The translations under genes were made by a program, and so were the position numbers. This document shows, in pieces, positions 6,965 to 7,082 of a DNA stretch of 7,082 nucleotides (position 1 is the stretch's first letter; each line of letters opens with the position of its first letter). This DNA is from Gammaproteobacteria bacterium. GTDB lineage: Bacteria; Pseudomonadota; Gammaproteobacteria; Xanthomonadales; Marinicellaceae. Location of the stretch: assembly GCA_030426065.1 (NCBI GenBank), contig JAUHZH010000113.1, positions 1-7,082 of the forward strand. Reading direction: 5' to 3'. The notes beneath the pieces were generated by a model that did no database searches, was not told the DNA's origin, and was given only the letters and a program-made list of their open reading frames with translations.

Positions 6965-7082
6965 TTATGCGGTCACAATGGTGCCTATGTTGGCACCTTT
7001 TACCATTAGTTCGTATAATCCGGTATCATGAACAGAAGGATAGATTTTGGATATAGACTTTCCAATTACGTCCCCTACTTGT
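6965..7082 (-). CDS. 3' end of an unidentified gene upstream of frr, possibly pyrH (UMP kinase)
   Basis: A minus-strand frame is open from the window edge (first whole codon at 7081) for 38 codons to a TAA at 6967-6965, 19 nt before frr. Its last residues are GLYELMVKGANIGTIVTA. Synteny predicts pyrH, whose product phosphorylates UMP. The ending fits the spacing of PyrH C-termini: glycine, seven residues, glycine, three residues, then GT and two aliphatic residues (in E. coli, GALRRVVMGEKEGTLI). Against this, the preceding 20 residues do not show the expected RVMDLTA and LPIRVFNM stretches. Codon use is also unlike the neighbours, with GTA, ATA, GGA, TTA and CTA frequent. It could therefore be a divergent pyrH, a different gene, or a chance frame. 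Coding on this strand is supported by the short gap to frr; identity is uncertain. Confidence 0.45.
   Translation of the reverse strand, partial: QVGDVIGKSISKIYPSVHDTGLYELMVKGANIGTIVTA
6980..7001 (+). other. Short inverted repeat followed by four T
   Basis: GGTGCC (6980-6985) and GGCACC (6992-6997) pair perfectly around a six-base loop, and TTTT follows on the plus strand (6998-7001). It looks like a weak terminator for rightward-to-edge transcription, but there is no plus-strand gene upstream for it to end. On the minus strand no T-run follows. It also overlaps the candidate -35 box. The repeat may simply reflect the Gly-Ala/Gly-Thr codons of the minus-strand frame. Function unproven. Confidence 0.2.
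6990..7019 (+). promoter_or_regulatory. Sigma-70-like promoter facing right, away from the operon
   Basis: On the plus strand TTGGCA (6990-6995) is followed after 18 bases by a perfect TATAAT (7014-7019). This is five of six at -35 and six of six at -10, with near-optimal spacing. Initiation would fall at about 7025-7027. An ATG at 7028 then opens a frame to the window edge (18 codons, MNRRIDFGYRLSNYVPYL), so the message would be almost leaderless. The site lies inside the possible pyrH end on the other strand, and the two readings compete. It may be chance; the sequence to the right would decide. Confidence 0.28.

Noticed and set aside
6990..7006. Possible sigma-54 promoter (TTGGCAC at the -24 position, plus strand)
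   Set aside because: The -24 half looks right, but the required GC of the -12 element is missing at the correct spacing; the sigma-70 reading fits better.
7010..7020. Resemblance of GTTCGTATAATC to a loxP half-site
   Set aside because: Only about ten bases match, there is no inverted second arm with an eight-base spacer, and no recombinase gene is in view.

Overview
The window carries one tightly packed block of genes, all on the minus strand. In transcription order (right to left) they are: the 3' end of an unidentified gene, possibly pyrH; frr; uppS; cdsA; dxr; rseP; and bamA, which runs off the left edge. This is the conserved pyrH-frr-uppS-cdsA-dxr-rseP-bamA order of gammaproteobacterial chromosomes. 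Proteins resemble their E. coli counterparts closely in motif and length. Base composition looks a little under half G+C by eye. I read it as core chromosome of a non-enteric gammaproteobacterium; the genus cannot be fixed from this sequence.

Layout, right to left. 7082-6965: a 38-codon reading frame open to the window edge, ending 19 nt before frr. 6945-6388: frr, with the clearest Shine-Dalgarno of the window. 6377-5664: uppS, 10 nt after frr. 5671-4868: cdsA, whose likely ATG lies inside the end of uppS. 4871-3699: dxr, joined to cdsA by an ATGA overlap. 3699-2335: rseP, joined to dxr by a TGATG one-base overlap. 2305 to beyond 1: bamA, 28-30 nt after rseP, with 768 codons visible and roughly the last 50-60 missing. 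There is no stretch over 300 bases without a gene, and no tRNA, rRNA, CRISPR array, insertion sequence or phage gene was seen.

How the genes work together. frr recycles ribosomes. dxr commits carbon to the MEP isoprenoid pathway, and uppS uses those isoprenoid units to make the undecaprenyl carrier for peptidoglycan and O-antigen. cdsA makes CDP-diacylglycerol for phospholipids. rseP is the intramembrane protease that releases sigma-E when the outer membrane is disturbed, and bamA is the core of the machine that inserts outer-membrane proteins. The block therefore links translation to cell-envelope construction and surveillance.

No new system is evident. The points worth a second look are the right edge (a poorly recognisable reading frame with codon use unlike its neighbours, overlapped by a promoter-like sequence on the opposite strand), a probable mis-set GTG start for cdsA, and a BamA barrel whose cysteine pair sits in a different extracellular loop from the E. 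coli one.
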